Source: Collybiopsis luxurians FD-317 M1
Lineage: Eukaryota > Basidiomycota > Agaricomycetes > Agaricales > Omphalotaceae
NCBI GenBank assembly: GCA_000827265.1
Contig: KN834857.1
Coordinates: forward strand, 32,734 to 96,179
Reading direction: 5' to 3'
DNA: 63,446 bases
Below, piece by piece: positions 1 through 8,539 of this stretch (position 1 is the stretch's first letter; each line of letters begins with the position of its first letter). A program made the translations under genes and the position numbers. The notes beneath the pieces are model-generated. The model ran no database searches. It was not told the DNA's origin and worked only from the letters and a program-made list of their open reading frames with translations.

Positions 1-380
1 ACTTGTCTGTAATTTATATCATAGTAATATATATCTTTGCTTGGTTTATGATAAGTATGCAAGAACAATAAGATTTACCAATATATGTTTAAGAATATTA
101 CTTGATCTCAGGTCATTCTTAGGACTATTCAGGGGTCCCTAAAGATCCTCAGGATGCCCTAGGATGCTCCAGGGATCCCCAGGGATCTTTTATTATCTTT
201 AAAACTGACTGAGTGCAACATGTAAGCTTTCAGGCTGTTTCAGTTGCCACAAAAATGGGGGGGTGTCCTTGGAAGATACTCAATCAGTTGTTCTTTTAGA
301 AAGGAAGCAGCAAGGACATACATTACTACATACAAAGCTGCCATACATGTATAAGATCCAAGGCTAGAAGAACTCTCTGA
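1..380. repeat. AT-rich flank with CCAGGGATCC-type repeat relic
   Basis: No coding sequence is readable here. The stretch around 105-200 is rich in CCTCAGGATGCC and CCAGGGATCCCC words that recur inside the terminal-inverted-repeat element at 5847-6756 (around 6583-6610), so I read it as a fragment of that family. It sits where the zinc-binding N-terminus of the gypsy integrase should be, so it may have displaced that part of pol. A degraded pol frame becomes recognisable only from about 381. Confidence 0.35.
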
Positions 381-1577
381 TATGGGAATCTGAAACCTCT
401 ACCCATTGGGCAAAGACCCTGGAGCTCAATTTCAATGGACCATATAGTTCAACTCCCGAAAGCAGGAAAGGAACAATTTAACGCAATCCTAGTAGTAGTA
501 GATCAGCTCACAAAACAAGCCATCTATATTCCCTGTCACATGACAGACACTGCAAAGGATTTTGCAAGACTATTCCTTGAAAATGTATTCTCGAAACATG
601 GGCTACCAGTGGATATCATCTCGGATTGGGGAAGCTTGTTCATATCCCAGTTTTGGAAGGAATTGTGTAAAACACTTGGTATCGAGTCTCATCTCTCGAC
701 AGTGTATCACCCTCAAATGGACGGACAGACAGAGAGGACTAATCAAAGCCTCGAAGGATACCTAAGAATCTATACATCTTACGACCAAGATGACTGGGAT
801 GCTCTATTACCTATCGCAGAATTTGTATACAACAACACTCCCCATGCGACTACAGGATTAACACCCTTCTTTGCAAATAAAGGATATCATCCGAAACTTT
901 CAATCAACCTATCAAAGGTGAACGACTTGGAAGCAAACCAGTATGCTACCAAGTTAAAAGAAGTACACAAATATTTAAAACAACGAATATATGATGCAAA
1001 CAAGGCAGCAGCGAATCAGTTCAATCGCCACTGTGCCGGAAATCCTGATTGGAAAAAGGGTGACCAAGTCTGGTTGGATATGGGTAACATCCGAACAAGA
1101 AGGCCTACCAAAAAATTGGATCACAAGTGGACAGGACCCTATACGATACTCGATAAAATAGGATCTCACGCGTATCGACTCGAGTTACCAGGGGACCTAC
1201 AACAAATCCACAATGTATTCCATGTTGATAGACTAAAACCCCACCACCCAGATCCTTTCCAGTGAGTCGTATCGCCTCCCCCACCAATCTTCATTAAAGG
1301 GGAACCGGAATATGAAGTTGAGTCGATAAAGGACAGTCAACCAATGGGAGAAACGGACAGAGGAATCCAGTACTTGATCAAATGGAAAGGGTATGATGAG
1401 GAGTCCTGGATTCCCTGGAAAGGTATGGTAGGAAGTATTGATTTGATTCGCGAGTGGGAGAAAGCACATCCGAGGAAACAAAAGTTACCTCTCGAGCTCC
1501 TCAAAGAACTCGAAAGCCTAGCCCTGCGAGACAAGGAGGAAAGGGAGTTGAGACAAGCAGCTGAAGCTGTCATTTAA
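381..1577 (+). pseudogene. Ty3/gypsy chromovirus pol C-terminus: integrase core plus chromodomain
   Basis: Integrase of a chromodomain-bearing Ty3/gypsy retrotransposon; it joins the element cDNA to host DNA, and the chromodomain is thought to steer it to histone marks. Visible from about 381 (LKPLPIGQRPWSS) is the DDE core: D of MDHIVQLP (family SMDFI), D in VDIISDWGS, and the HPQMDGQTERTNQ segment carrying the catalytic E. The C-terminal part ends in VFHVDRLKPH. A TGA at 1263-1265 breaks the frame. The same frame then continues through GEPEYEVESI and the chromodomain core YLIKWKGYDEESW (1344-1577). Position and family consensus suggest an original CGA (Arg). Another TGA at 378-380 and frame loss upstream remove the HHCC domain. 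The polyprotein belongs to the element ending in the LTR at 5186-6792. Relic, but younger than most in the window. Confidence 0.93.
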
Positions 1578-1777
1578 TTGGGAGAAACAAGAAATCAAAA
1601 CCTCAACCTTAAAGGGGGGTAAAAGCAATACTTCAAGTTTTCGTTTCCAATTTCTCGACACATTTCTCTCTATTATTATCAAAAATCATAACAAATTCAT
1701 AATTCCATTTCAGGGAAATAAAGCATACAGTGGGCATAGATTGGGATATACAGGTACAGAAGGCTGGAACGGAAGGA
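1578..1777. other. Non-coding gap between pol and antisense gene X2, with internal purine run
   Basis: The gap contains AAAGGGGGGTAAAA at 1611-1624, which looks like a polypurine tract placed directly after the chromodomain, where the 3' tract would sit in a simple gypsy element. The true tract next to the LTR is 3.5 kb further on (5174-5182). This suggests the two antisense genes were gained between an ancestral tract and the LTR, or that this is a second (central) tract. Confidence 0.35.
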
Positions 1778-2718
1778 CTAGTCAAAGGACGACTCACTTA
1801 ATTCATCATATTCGGCTCGAACATCGAAAGGGATTCCAAATACTTCCTCCAGTTCCTGGGCATATAAATCTTCAACACGCTCGATCTCCATCTGCTCCTG
1901 TATATCCTGCAAGGACAGAGCCATATGGAGGCTGGGATCTGCCAATTCATCTTCATTCTTCTCAACCAATGAATAGGTCAAAGGATCCTCCCCGGTGCGA
2001 ACAAAGTAGGCATTAGGGTGACCAGACAAAAAGATCACTACAGGAGATGTATTGCGAGTCTCAACGAGAGTACTGGGAAGGGAAGTGGTATCGAGAGAAG
2101 GAACGAAATTGGATAGGGAATCGGGAGTGGAGTCACTCTTCGTCTCGAAAGGAAAGGATTCAGATGAAGGACCACCCCATATGTCCATAGGGGCAACGGT
2201 GCTAGTAGTTACTGGTTCCAAGGGCAGATCTCCAATTTTCAAGAGACAACAAAGCTCCTCGTAAACGCCGTGAAATTGAGATTCAACTCCATGCCCCTGG
2301 GCCAAAGCTTCAGCAGCCAGTTGGAGGTTGTGGGACTCGACAAGAGAGTCTCGCAACTCCTTAATAACCCAATCCTGCTCCTTAATGGTCACCTCAGCAG
2401 TTTCATGAAGATATCTGGCTTCCTGGGTGACTCACTAGGAAGGATCAGTGAGCCATGGAAACCCTACGACAAGTCGAAAAGACATACAGACAACTTGAGC
2501 ATCTTATCTTCAAATTCCTGCGTGGTTTGACTCAAGAGTTCTCGCAACTCATGGATTTCATCGGATTGACCCTCAACAACCCTCTGCAGTCACCCAAACT
2601 CACAACAAGCTTGGTTCACAAGGACGTCCTGATCAGATATGACTTGAGAAATACTTTCAGCAGCATCAGCAAGATGATCTAGGAACAAAGCAGAGTCAAA
2701 GGGAGAAGGGGAAGCCAT
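1778..2718 (-). pseudogene. Antisense gene X2 inside gypsy element A: acidic coiled-coil protein
   Basis: I do not recognise the family. It reads opposite to pol, between the chromodomain and X1. The start is the ATG at 2716-2718 (MASPSPFDSALFLDHL). Exon 1 is helical and coiled-coil-like (VVEGQSDEIHELRELLSQ). A 53-bp intron 2435-2487 (GTATGT...TTCCTAG) leads to exon 2 with VTQEARYLHETAEVTIKEQ, a second heptad-like stretch and a long acidic, S/T-rich tail ending ...YDELSESSFD and a stop at 1778. About 300 residues in total. Lesions are TGA after CCEFG in exon 1 and TGA as the first codon of exon 2; both would be Arg if CGA. Exon 2 is otherwise open for over 200 codons, so the frame was under selection until recently. 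Function unknown; a role with X1 is inference from shared position. Confidence 0.6.
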
Positions 2719-3020
2719 GACAAGGGAGGATCTTGAAATGAGGATAGAAAAATAGTCTCAAAAAAGTATCCTTTTATCGAGACAAGGATGCCTGATACGA
2801 ACCTAATAAGGGACAAAATGTGCAGCCACATGCATATGCCTCATGGAAATTTTTGAATACTTCGATTCTCAGGAGATATCTTATTTCGAACCCAGGGCAA
2901 CTTCTTATTTCACACAAAGGAGGGGCCCAAAAAAGAAAAAGATCTAATTTAGGAAGGGAAATACAAAAAAATTCAGAATAAGGATCTATCTAGATACAAG
3001 AAGTTTACAAGCCAAAAGTC
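2719..3020. other. Intergenic stretch between antisense genes X1 and X2
   Basis: About 300 bp with no coding signal. On the minus strand it would hold the 3' UTR of X1 and the promoter and leader of X2. I see no clear TATA box or other motif. Confidence 0.4.
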
Positions 3021-4987
3021 CTACAAACTACTAGAAGAAGGTTTTGAAGGTGAGGCAGCAGCAAACTGCCCTTGGACCGACTCGAAAAGCTGCCGAAGCT
3101 GGGCAAGTTCTTCATCTCGCGACTTTGACTCTTCTGCTGCGACTCAATGGGCCTCTTCACTGGCAGCCAATTTCTTCTTCAACTCCTCTATCTCACCATC
3201 CTGAGCTTCCATTGCTCCCCTTAGTTGTTGAACCTCCTATAAGATACCCTATCAAAACACTAAAACAGTCAAAAGAGAAGAAGGGAACTTACCGTCGACT
3301 GAATGTCACCTGTGAAATGTCGAACAAAGGATTTGAGTTGAGTCAGCTCTTCATCCTTATCCTTCAACTGCGAGTCATGCGAGACCACTTGTTCCTGCAG
3401 ACAGAGATTCTCAGTCTCCAAACAATCTGACTTCTGCAACAAGGCTTGATATTCCTGATATGCTCAGAGGAGCTCATCTTGCTGAGCATCAAAAATATTG
3501 GCAGAAGACAAGTTGATCATTGAGAGGGACTCGACGAACTGGGTTAACCTGCTATTTGAAAATGGGGCGGGAGGTTCAGAAGAGGGATGATTCTATAAAG
3601 GGAACATCAAAACAATTAGCGATACAACGAAAAACCAGAAATAAAGAAGTTACGCACCAGTTGCTCCTTGAGTTCATTAAAAACACCTTGAACCATCCCA
3701 TCTGCCAATGCCCAGAGATCTTGCTCTAACATCTTCTTACCAGGACCAGACAATAACTCAGCAATCCGCATAACGACGCACTCGATTGCAGTTTGAATCA
3801 CTAAAAACGGAGGTAGTTAGGATGACCATATGAGTAAAAACAATGTTCAAAGAAAAAAGGAGGAAACTTACTCTCATCTCGAGACGGATTAGAACCGTCG
3901 GATGGAACCGGTTTGATGAGAGGTTCAAAAAACCAAATTTTCAAGCTGGAGACCTCATGATAAGACTGCCTATCGTTGGCTTGCCAAACAACTGCAGGCT
4001 TCATCAGAACTGGAGCAGGCACTGTGGGAATAGGAATGGGTGTGAGAGAAACATCCTCCGGGTAGTCTAGATCCATGGAATCCATGGCATTGGGAACCTC
4101 CATTTCGACATCATTATCTATGGGGTCACAAATGACCTCCTTCCCCTTGCGAGATGGAGCCGGAATAACTGGCTCGCGACTCAGCTCCCCTAAATGCACC
4201 CTCTCTTGCCGAAGGAGCTGACTCTTTCGAAAGGCGTTCGAAGAGATGACTAGAATGATGATGAGTATTTATCCTATCACAGACTCACCAGACTTACCTG
4301 CTTTCCTTTTGCCCTCCTGAACCCTCGGTTTCTCTGAAGCCAATCCCAGCTCCTCCAGATGTTCGCAATAATAAGGGTAATCGTGTAACCCAGTTGTTAG
4401 GGCAGCCCATTCCTCATCCCGAATGACAAAGTTCCTGTGACTCGACACAAAGCAATAGGCGATGACGAGGGGAAGCTTCGCAAGGATATGAAACTGCAAG
4501 AGTCAGAAGATGCTTTTGAATGAACAAAATTTCTTGCTGGTCAGGTAGTTTGTCTCACAAGTGGCACAGGAGAGCAAATTTGATTGAAGGGAGCAGGTGG
4601 ATTGGAGATTATGTGAAGCACAATACTTGCAAGATGGGTAGAGTGCGAATATCTTACGCCACTTGTTATCAGGCACCTGCTCCAAAACTTCTGGACTCGA
4701 ATTGGCAAGATACGTGTCGTCATAGATGGATTGGACATTGGAAGGAAAGGAAGAAGGGGTACTGCCAGAGACTGGGACAGAGGGATACGCAAGGAGCAAA
4801 CTACGCTCGAATGCCACGCGCCGCATCTTCTTGGCTGCAGAAGGAACAGAAGGGAGGGCATTGGAAAGAGGAATGGCCAACATTGGTTGGACGGTGGGGG
4901 AAATTTGAAAATAATTCTAGGCCTCGACCCTCCTGGATTACTGGAGGAGGCGGCTGGTTGGTTGGGGAACATTTGTGAAGCAGACAT
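3021..4987 (-). pseudogene. Antisense gene X1 inside gypsy element A: cysteine-cluster and coiled-coil protein, five introns
   Basis: Multi-exon gene reading away from the 3' LTR and opposite to pol; family not recognised. Start chosen at the ATG at 4985-4987 (MSASQMFPNQPAASSS). Order: S/P-rich N-terminus; a cysteine cluster CKYC-x8-C-x8-C-x2-C-x10-C, loosely like a Zn2Cys6 domain; VIRDEEWAALTTGLHDYPYY; KRKAGK basic patch; acidic S/P-rich linker; helical region (GVFNELKEQL); two coiled coils (LETENLCLQEQVVSHDSQ and DGEIEELKKKLAAS); stop at 3021. Introns with GT-AG ends: 4250-4297, 3801-3871, 3593-3657, 3237-3292; a fifth join is assumed near the frame change at about 4890, which could instead be a +1 frameshift. 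In-frame TGA codons (SIF*LL, ELL*AY, EAH*VA) all fit CGA to TGA. About 560 residues. The product might bind nucleic acid or form a multimer; that is inference. Confidence 0.6.
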
Positions 4988-5173
4988 AATGGTCAAAGGA
5001 AGAGGGGAAAATAACTCAAAAAACCCAGAGTGCCAGCTTTAGAAGGCCTTCGGACTTAGAGTTTTTGATCAAAATCTGGCAGCTGGCACATCAAAACTCA
5101 ATCTGACAGTGCAGCAGTCACAACACCATGTCGCATCAAAAGCTACGTGTCCTTTCGAGGGCTCAAGGCCCTT

Positions 5174-5182
5174 GGGGGGGGG
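5174..5182 (+). other. Polypurine tract of gypsy element A
   Basis: Nine consecutive G, followed by TAA and then TGTTATGCCC, the first bases of the LTR. A G-rich tract directly before an LTR is the plus-strand primer site of Ty3/gypsy elements. It identifies the following LTR as the 3' LTR and places X1 and X2 inside the element. Confidence 0.85.
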
Positions 5183-5361
5183 TAATGTTATGCCCTACAC
5201 TATTTTTTCTGCTCTTTCCAACCAGTACACTCACCCCATGACTCAATAATAGTCTTACCAATCAATTCGGCTCTCCAAATCTGACACGCGTTTCACGAGG
5301 CAAACTAACCAGTTGCTCATTCCAAACTTCTATTCACAAGACCACATGTTGTCCTGCAGAG

Positions 5362-5405
5362 TATAAAAGCCTTGTACCTACATCTCTCACAATAATGCTG
5401 TTATT
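5362..5405 (+). promoter_or_regulatory. LTR core promoter: TATA box and predicted start of R
   Basis: TATAAAAG lies at 5362-5369. About 32 bp after its first base comes AATGCTGTTATT (5394-5405), the exact complement of the primer-binding site next to the LTR of element B (7243-7254). The expected transcript start therefore coincides with the self-primer. The same TATA and 12-mer are kept in the other two LTR copies. Confidence 0.75.
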
Positions 5406-5846
5406 ACCTGAACTATCTTGATCTGTGTTGTTTCTGTTCTCTTGTTCACTAGTCTATAATATTATTCTGCTTAACACCGAGTCGAGCAAACCCCATTGAC
5501 ACTGAGTCACTGGCATATCCACTTCTCACTTGTCAAACTGATCGACAAGACTATTCGACTGCTGTAGCCTTTTGAATATTCCGTCTCATAGGGTAAACGG
5601 ACACTGAGTCACGAACCTCCCAACTCAACCCTCATTAATACCGTCTTAACGAGTTCTTTCGATATACTATTTCTAGTTGCACCGAGCTACTAGATTTATT
5701 ATTCGACACTTGAGGATCATTCCTCCACATCCAACACCAAAACCGTACAGGACTCATTCACCTGTCGTACGTAGCGACTCCCCATTGCATATTCTGTCTT
5801 GGCTGTGGTATAATAAAATACTTTCTATTCATTGAACCTGCTACAA

Positions 5847-6756
5847 CATCAGGAAAAAGTTCCATATGCCCAGGCTAGCAGTGGCTAGTCTCAGAGAGTC
5901 AAGGTAAGCCTAGGCCACCTAGGCTGCCTGGGCTGCCCAGGTCAGCTGGAGTGGTCAGGAGACACCCCCTAATTCCTGAGGATCCTGAAGATGCCTGAGA
6001 TTTCTACAAAGATCTCTGAGAGTGCCTGAGGCTTCCCTGATGATCCCTGGGAATCCCTGGGTAGCCCTGGGTAGCCCTGAGGCTTCAAAGAATAAATTTA
6101 AAATAATATTATATGTTACTCTATTCTACTACCACTCTATCTTACACTCCATCTACTAGCTCTGTATTAACCCTCTAAGCTATAGTATTGCATTATATTG
6201 TATGTAATGATAGTTTCTTGCCTACTATTCCATATCTATATTTTATAGCACAGTTTATTATATTATTGTATTTAGTACATGCTTTGTATTAAGCTAACAT
6301 ACTTGAGCACAGTATATCAGTATAGTACAGATCCTATACATATGTATATAGTATATGTACAATGGTTTATAATGATAGTATATATATTCTGACTATGGGA
6401 AAATTTTTTTGATTGTAGACAGTTCACAGTGAGCACATCATGTGATTTGTTTTAAAAGCGAAATTCTGTGAATATTTCCAGCTATATAAATGTTCCTTTT
6501 GTGTATTTACATAAGATTAATACTTCACTATGTGTTTGTAATATAATTTTATATTATTTGTATGATTTATAATATTTCTGCTCCAGGGATCCCCAGGGAT
6601 CCCCAGGGACCCCCAGAGAGCCCTCAAAGACACTTCAGAAATCTCTCAGGGAGCTTAAAAGTCTTTAGGAATTTGGCCATAGCCTAGGCTACCCAGGCTA
6701 CCCAAAGCTCCCAGGGGTGCCTAGGCTAACCTGGGCCAAGGCTAGTTTTCCTGATG
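5847..6756. mobile_element. Non-autonomous TIR element (910 bp) inserted in LTR A
   Basis: It begins CATCAGGAAAA and ends with the inverted copy TTTTCCTGATG. The similarity extends imperfectly further in (GCCCAGGCTAGC against GCCCAGGTTAGC). It is flanked by AA at 5845-5846 and 6757-6758; removing it with one AA restores the LTR to 695 bp, so both ends and a 2-bp target duplication are well supported. The interior is non-coding, with CCTGAGG/CCAGGGATCC-rich arms around an AT-rich core. A 224-bp relative lies at 53180-53403. Superfamily not assigned. Confidence 0.88.
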
Positions 6757-6792
6757 AAGCTTCTAACAACAAAGGTAGTAAAGGTCCTAACA

Positions 6793-7227
6793 GGAATGAG
6801 TTAATTCCAATAAATGAATTGTTTCTTGTTCCCTTCCTTTCTTGGGTGTTATTGGGGAACTTTGTGTTGGCCTCATGGCTAGCCTTGAGTCAGCTCTAGC
6901 TGCCATATGATATGGCTGACTTCGCTGGGAGTGACTTGAAACATATGGTGTCGAGACCAGGTGTCCCGGAACATGAGGAGACCCATGTTCAACAGGATTT
7001 TCCAGGTCAAATGGGTCTCTATCATTATGTTCCAAAATTTCCCCTGTTCTTGAGGGTATGGCACCTCTTGCAGGTGCTGACAAAACTGAGCGGTCATCCA
7101 GTGTAGGAGCTCGATGTCACTCCTCTCTTCTCTGGAACCTTGTAGCTCTCGCTGCTCTTTGGCGTTCTTGTTCTTGACACTGTCTTTCTTGTTCACTTAC
7201 AAAACATTTTGCAGATTCCCCAGACAT
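6793..7227 (-). pseudogene. gag N-terminus of gypsy element B, truncated by insertion of element A
   Basis: Starts at the ATG at 7225-7227 (MSGESAKCFVSEQERQ), 28 bp inside the LTR and just after the primer-binding site, so this is the start of the gag polyprotein, the structural protein of the retrotransposon particle. It reads through an E/Q/R-rich helical stretch, a TGA at 7117-7119 (CGA would give Arg), then DRSVLSAPARGAIPSRTG, NDRDPFDLENPVEHG and a S/P/H-rich stretch. It stops being gag exactly at the LTR A boundary (6792/6793). The rest of B must lie left of the window, beyond element A. Confidence 0.7.
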
Positions 7228-7242
7228 CTCAGTGATGGAGAG

Positions 7243-7254
7243 AATGCTGTTATT
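7243..7254 (-). other. Primer-binding site of element B (self-primer type)
   Basis: On the minus strand the LTR end CCTAACA is followed after one A by AATAACAGCATT. Its reverse complement AATGCTGTTATT occurs in the LTR itself (5394-5405 in LTR A; 7731-7742 reversed in LTR B), 12 of 12 bases. In Tf1 of fission yeast the first nucleotides of the mRNA fold back on such a site to prime reverse transcription; the arrangement here matches that mechanism. Confidence 0.8.
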
Positions 7255-7255
7255 T

Positions 7256-7950
7256 TGTTAGGACCTTTACTACCTTTGTTGTTAGAAGCTTGTAGCAGGT
7301 TCAATGAATAGAAAGTATTTTATTATACTACAGCCGAGACAGAATATGTGATGGGGAGTCGCTACATACGACAGGTGAATGAGTCCTGTACAGTTTTAGT
7401 ATGGGATGTGGAGGAATGATCCTCGAGTGTCGAATAATAAATCTAGTAGCTCGGTGCAACTAGAAATAGTATATCGAAAGAACTTGTTAAGACAGTATTA
7501 ATGAGGGCTGACTCAGGAGGTTTGTGACTCGGTGTCCGTTTACCCTACGAGACAGAATATTCGAAAGGCTACAGCAGTCGAATAATCTTGTTGATCAGTT
7601 CAACAAGTGAGAGGTAGATATGCCAGTGACTCGGTGTCAATGGGGTTTGCTCGACTCAGTGTTAAGCAGAATAATATTAAAGACTAGTGAACAAGAGAAC
7701 AGAAACAACACAGGTCAAGATAGTTCAGGTAATAACAGCATTATCGTGAGAGATGTAGGTACAAGGCTTTTATACTCTGTGGGGAGGCATGTGGTCTTGT
7801 GAATAGAAGTTGGGAATGAGCAACTGGTTAGTTCACCTTGCAAAATGCATGTCAGATTTGGAGAGCCAAATTGATTGGTAAGACTATTATCGAGTCGTGT
7901 GGTGAGTATACTGGTTGAAAAGAGTGGAAAAAATAGCATAGGGCATAACA
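7256..7950 (-). mobile_element. 5' LTR of gypsy element B (695 bp)
   Basis: Minus-strand LTR from TGTTATGCCC (7950) to GGTCCTAACA (7256), the same length as the solo LTR at 26208-26902 and the repaired LTR A. It is followed by the primer-binding site and gag of B. It is clearly older than LTR A by CpG loss: where A has CACGCG and CACGAGG, this copy has CATGCA and TGCAAGG. A matching target duplication cannot be seen because the partner LTR is outside the window. Confidence 0.92.
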
Positions 7951-8539
7951 ACCATGCTTTGGCTTTCCCAATTTAGACAGGAACCCAATAATAATATACA
8001 TGATCTGTTTTGGTACTGAAACAATTGCCCCTTTTCATCCAAGTATACAATGCTGAGCTGTTTTTGTTATGCGCCGTAAGCTAGCCAATTGTCATATATG
8101 TGGTTCGTGGTCCAAAATGACCTTAAACTAGCACTGTTGAGACTCGTGCACCTTTCCTTTGTTCCTCCATAATATCCCATTCCTCTTCTCCGGATACCCC
8201 ATACCAGCATTTTTCCAGCCTAGCCTCATGTCTGTATGCCCTTGACTTGGCAAAAAGAAAATTGCGACCCCTGCGCCTCCCACTGCCTCATCTTATGAGC
8301 TTAAACAAATCTCAAGCTCAGGACAATGCAAACTCCACAATGAACCATTGGTTCTGCTCCCGATGGGTGTCACCTTAATGCAAAAGCCTGGACTTCTGAG
8401 AATTCCAGGACAGGTTGGAGTTAGAGGTGATTGACCTATTACTGAGGAAGATATTGCTTGAGCTGGAGCCACTGCCAGTGTGCCCCTCGCTGCTTCTCTT
8501 GATGGCGAGAGCTATATCTTTACACTGGAGGTCATATCA
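7951..8539. other. No confident gene; probable 5' flank or N-terminus of the KDZ relic
   Basis: No frame longer than a few dozen codons makes sense here. It precedes the first clear KDZ similarity at about 8549 and may hold the eroded N-terminal coding part. I find no terminal repeat and no 31-bp palindromes like those at the 3' side. Confidence 0.4.

Larger units (their letters stand above)
5186..6792 (+). mobile_element. 3' LTR of gypsy element A (695 bp), split by a 910-bp TIR element
   Basis: The LTR runs from TGTTATGCCC to GGTCCTAACA. Without the inserted element (5847-6756) and its duplicated AA it is 695 bp, exactly the length of the copies at 7256-7950 and 26208-26902, to which it aligns in reverse orientation. 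It contains a TATA box, a predicted transcript start and two CACTGAGTCAC words. The sequence directly after it is gag of element B on the other strand, so A is inserted in B. A 5-bp target duplication for A would begin GGAAT at 6793; the partner copy lies left of the window. This copy keeps many CpGs and is the least decayed of the three. Confidence 0.93.

Noticed and set aside
4541..4978. Open frames of about 150 codons on both strands overlapping X1
   Set aside because: The minus frame is X1 before the frame change and, further on, its shadow; the plus frame is a shadow of the same exon. Splice joins and the cysteine cluster support the X1 frame instead.
5186..6792. LTR A as an independent 1.6-kb element or a different LTR family
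   Set aside because: Removing the inner CATCAGGAAAA element and one AA yields 695 bp identical in ends and length to the other two LTRs.
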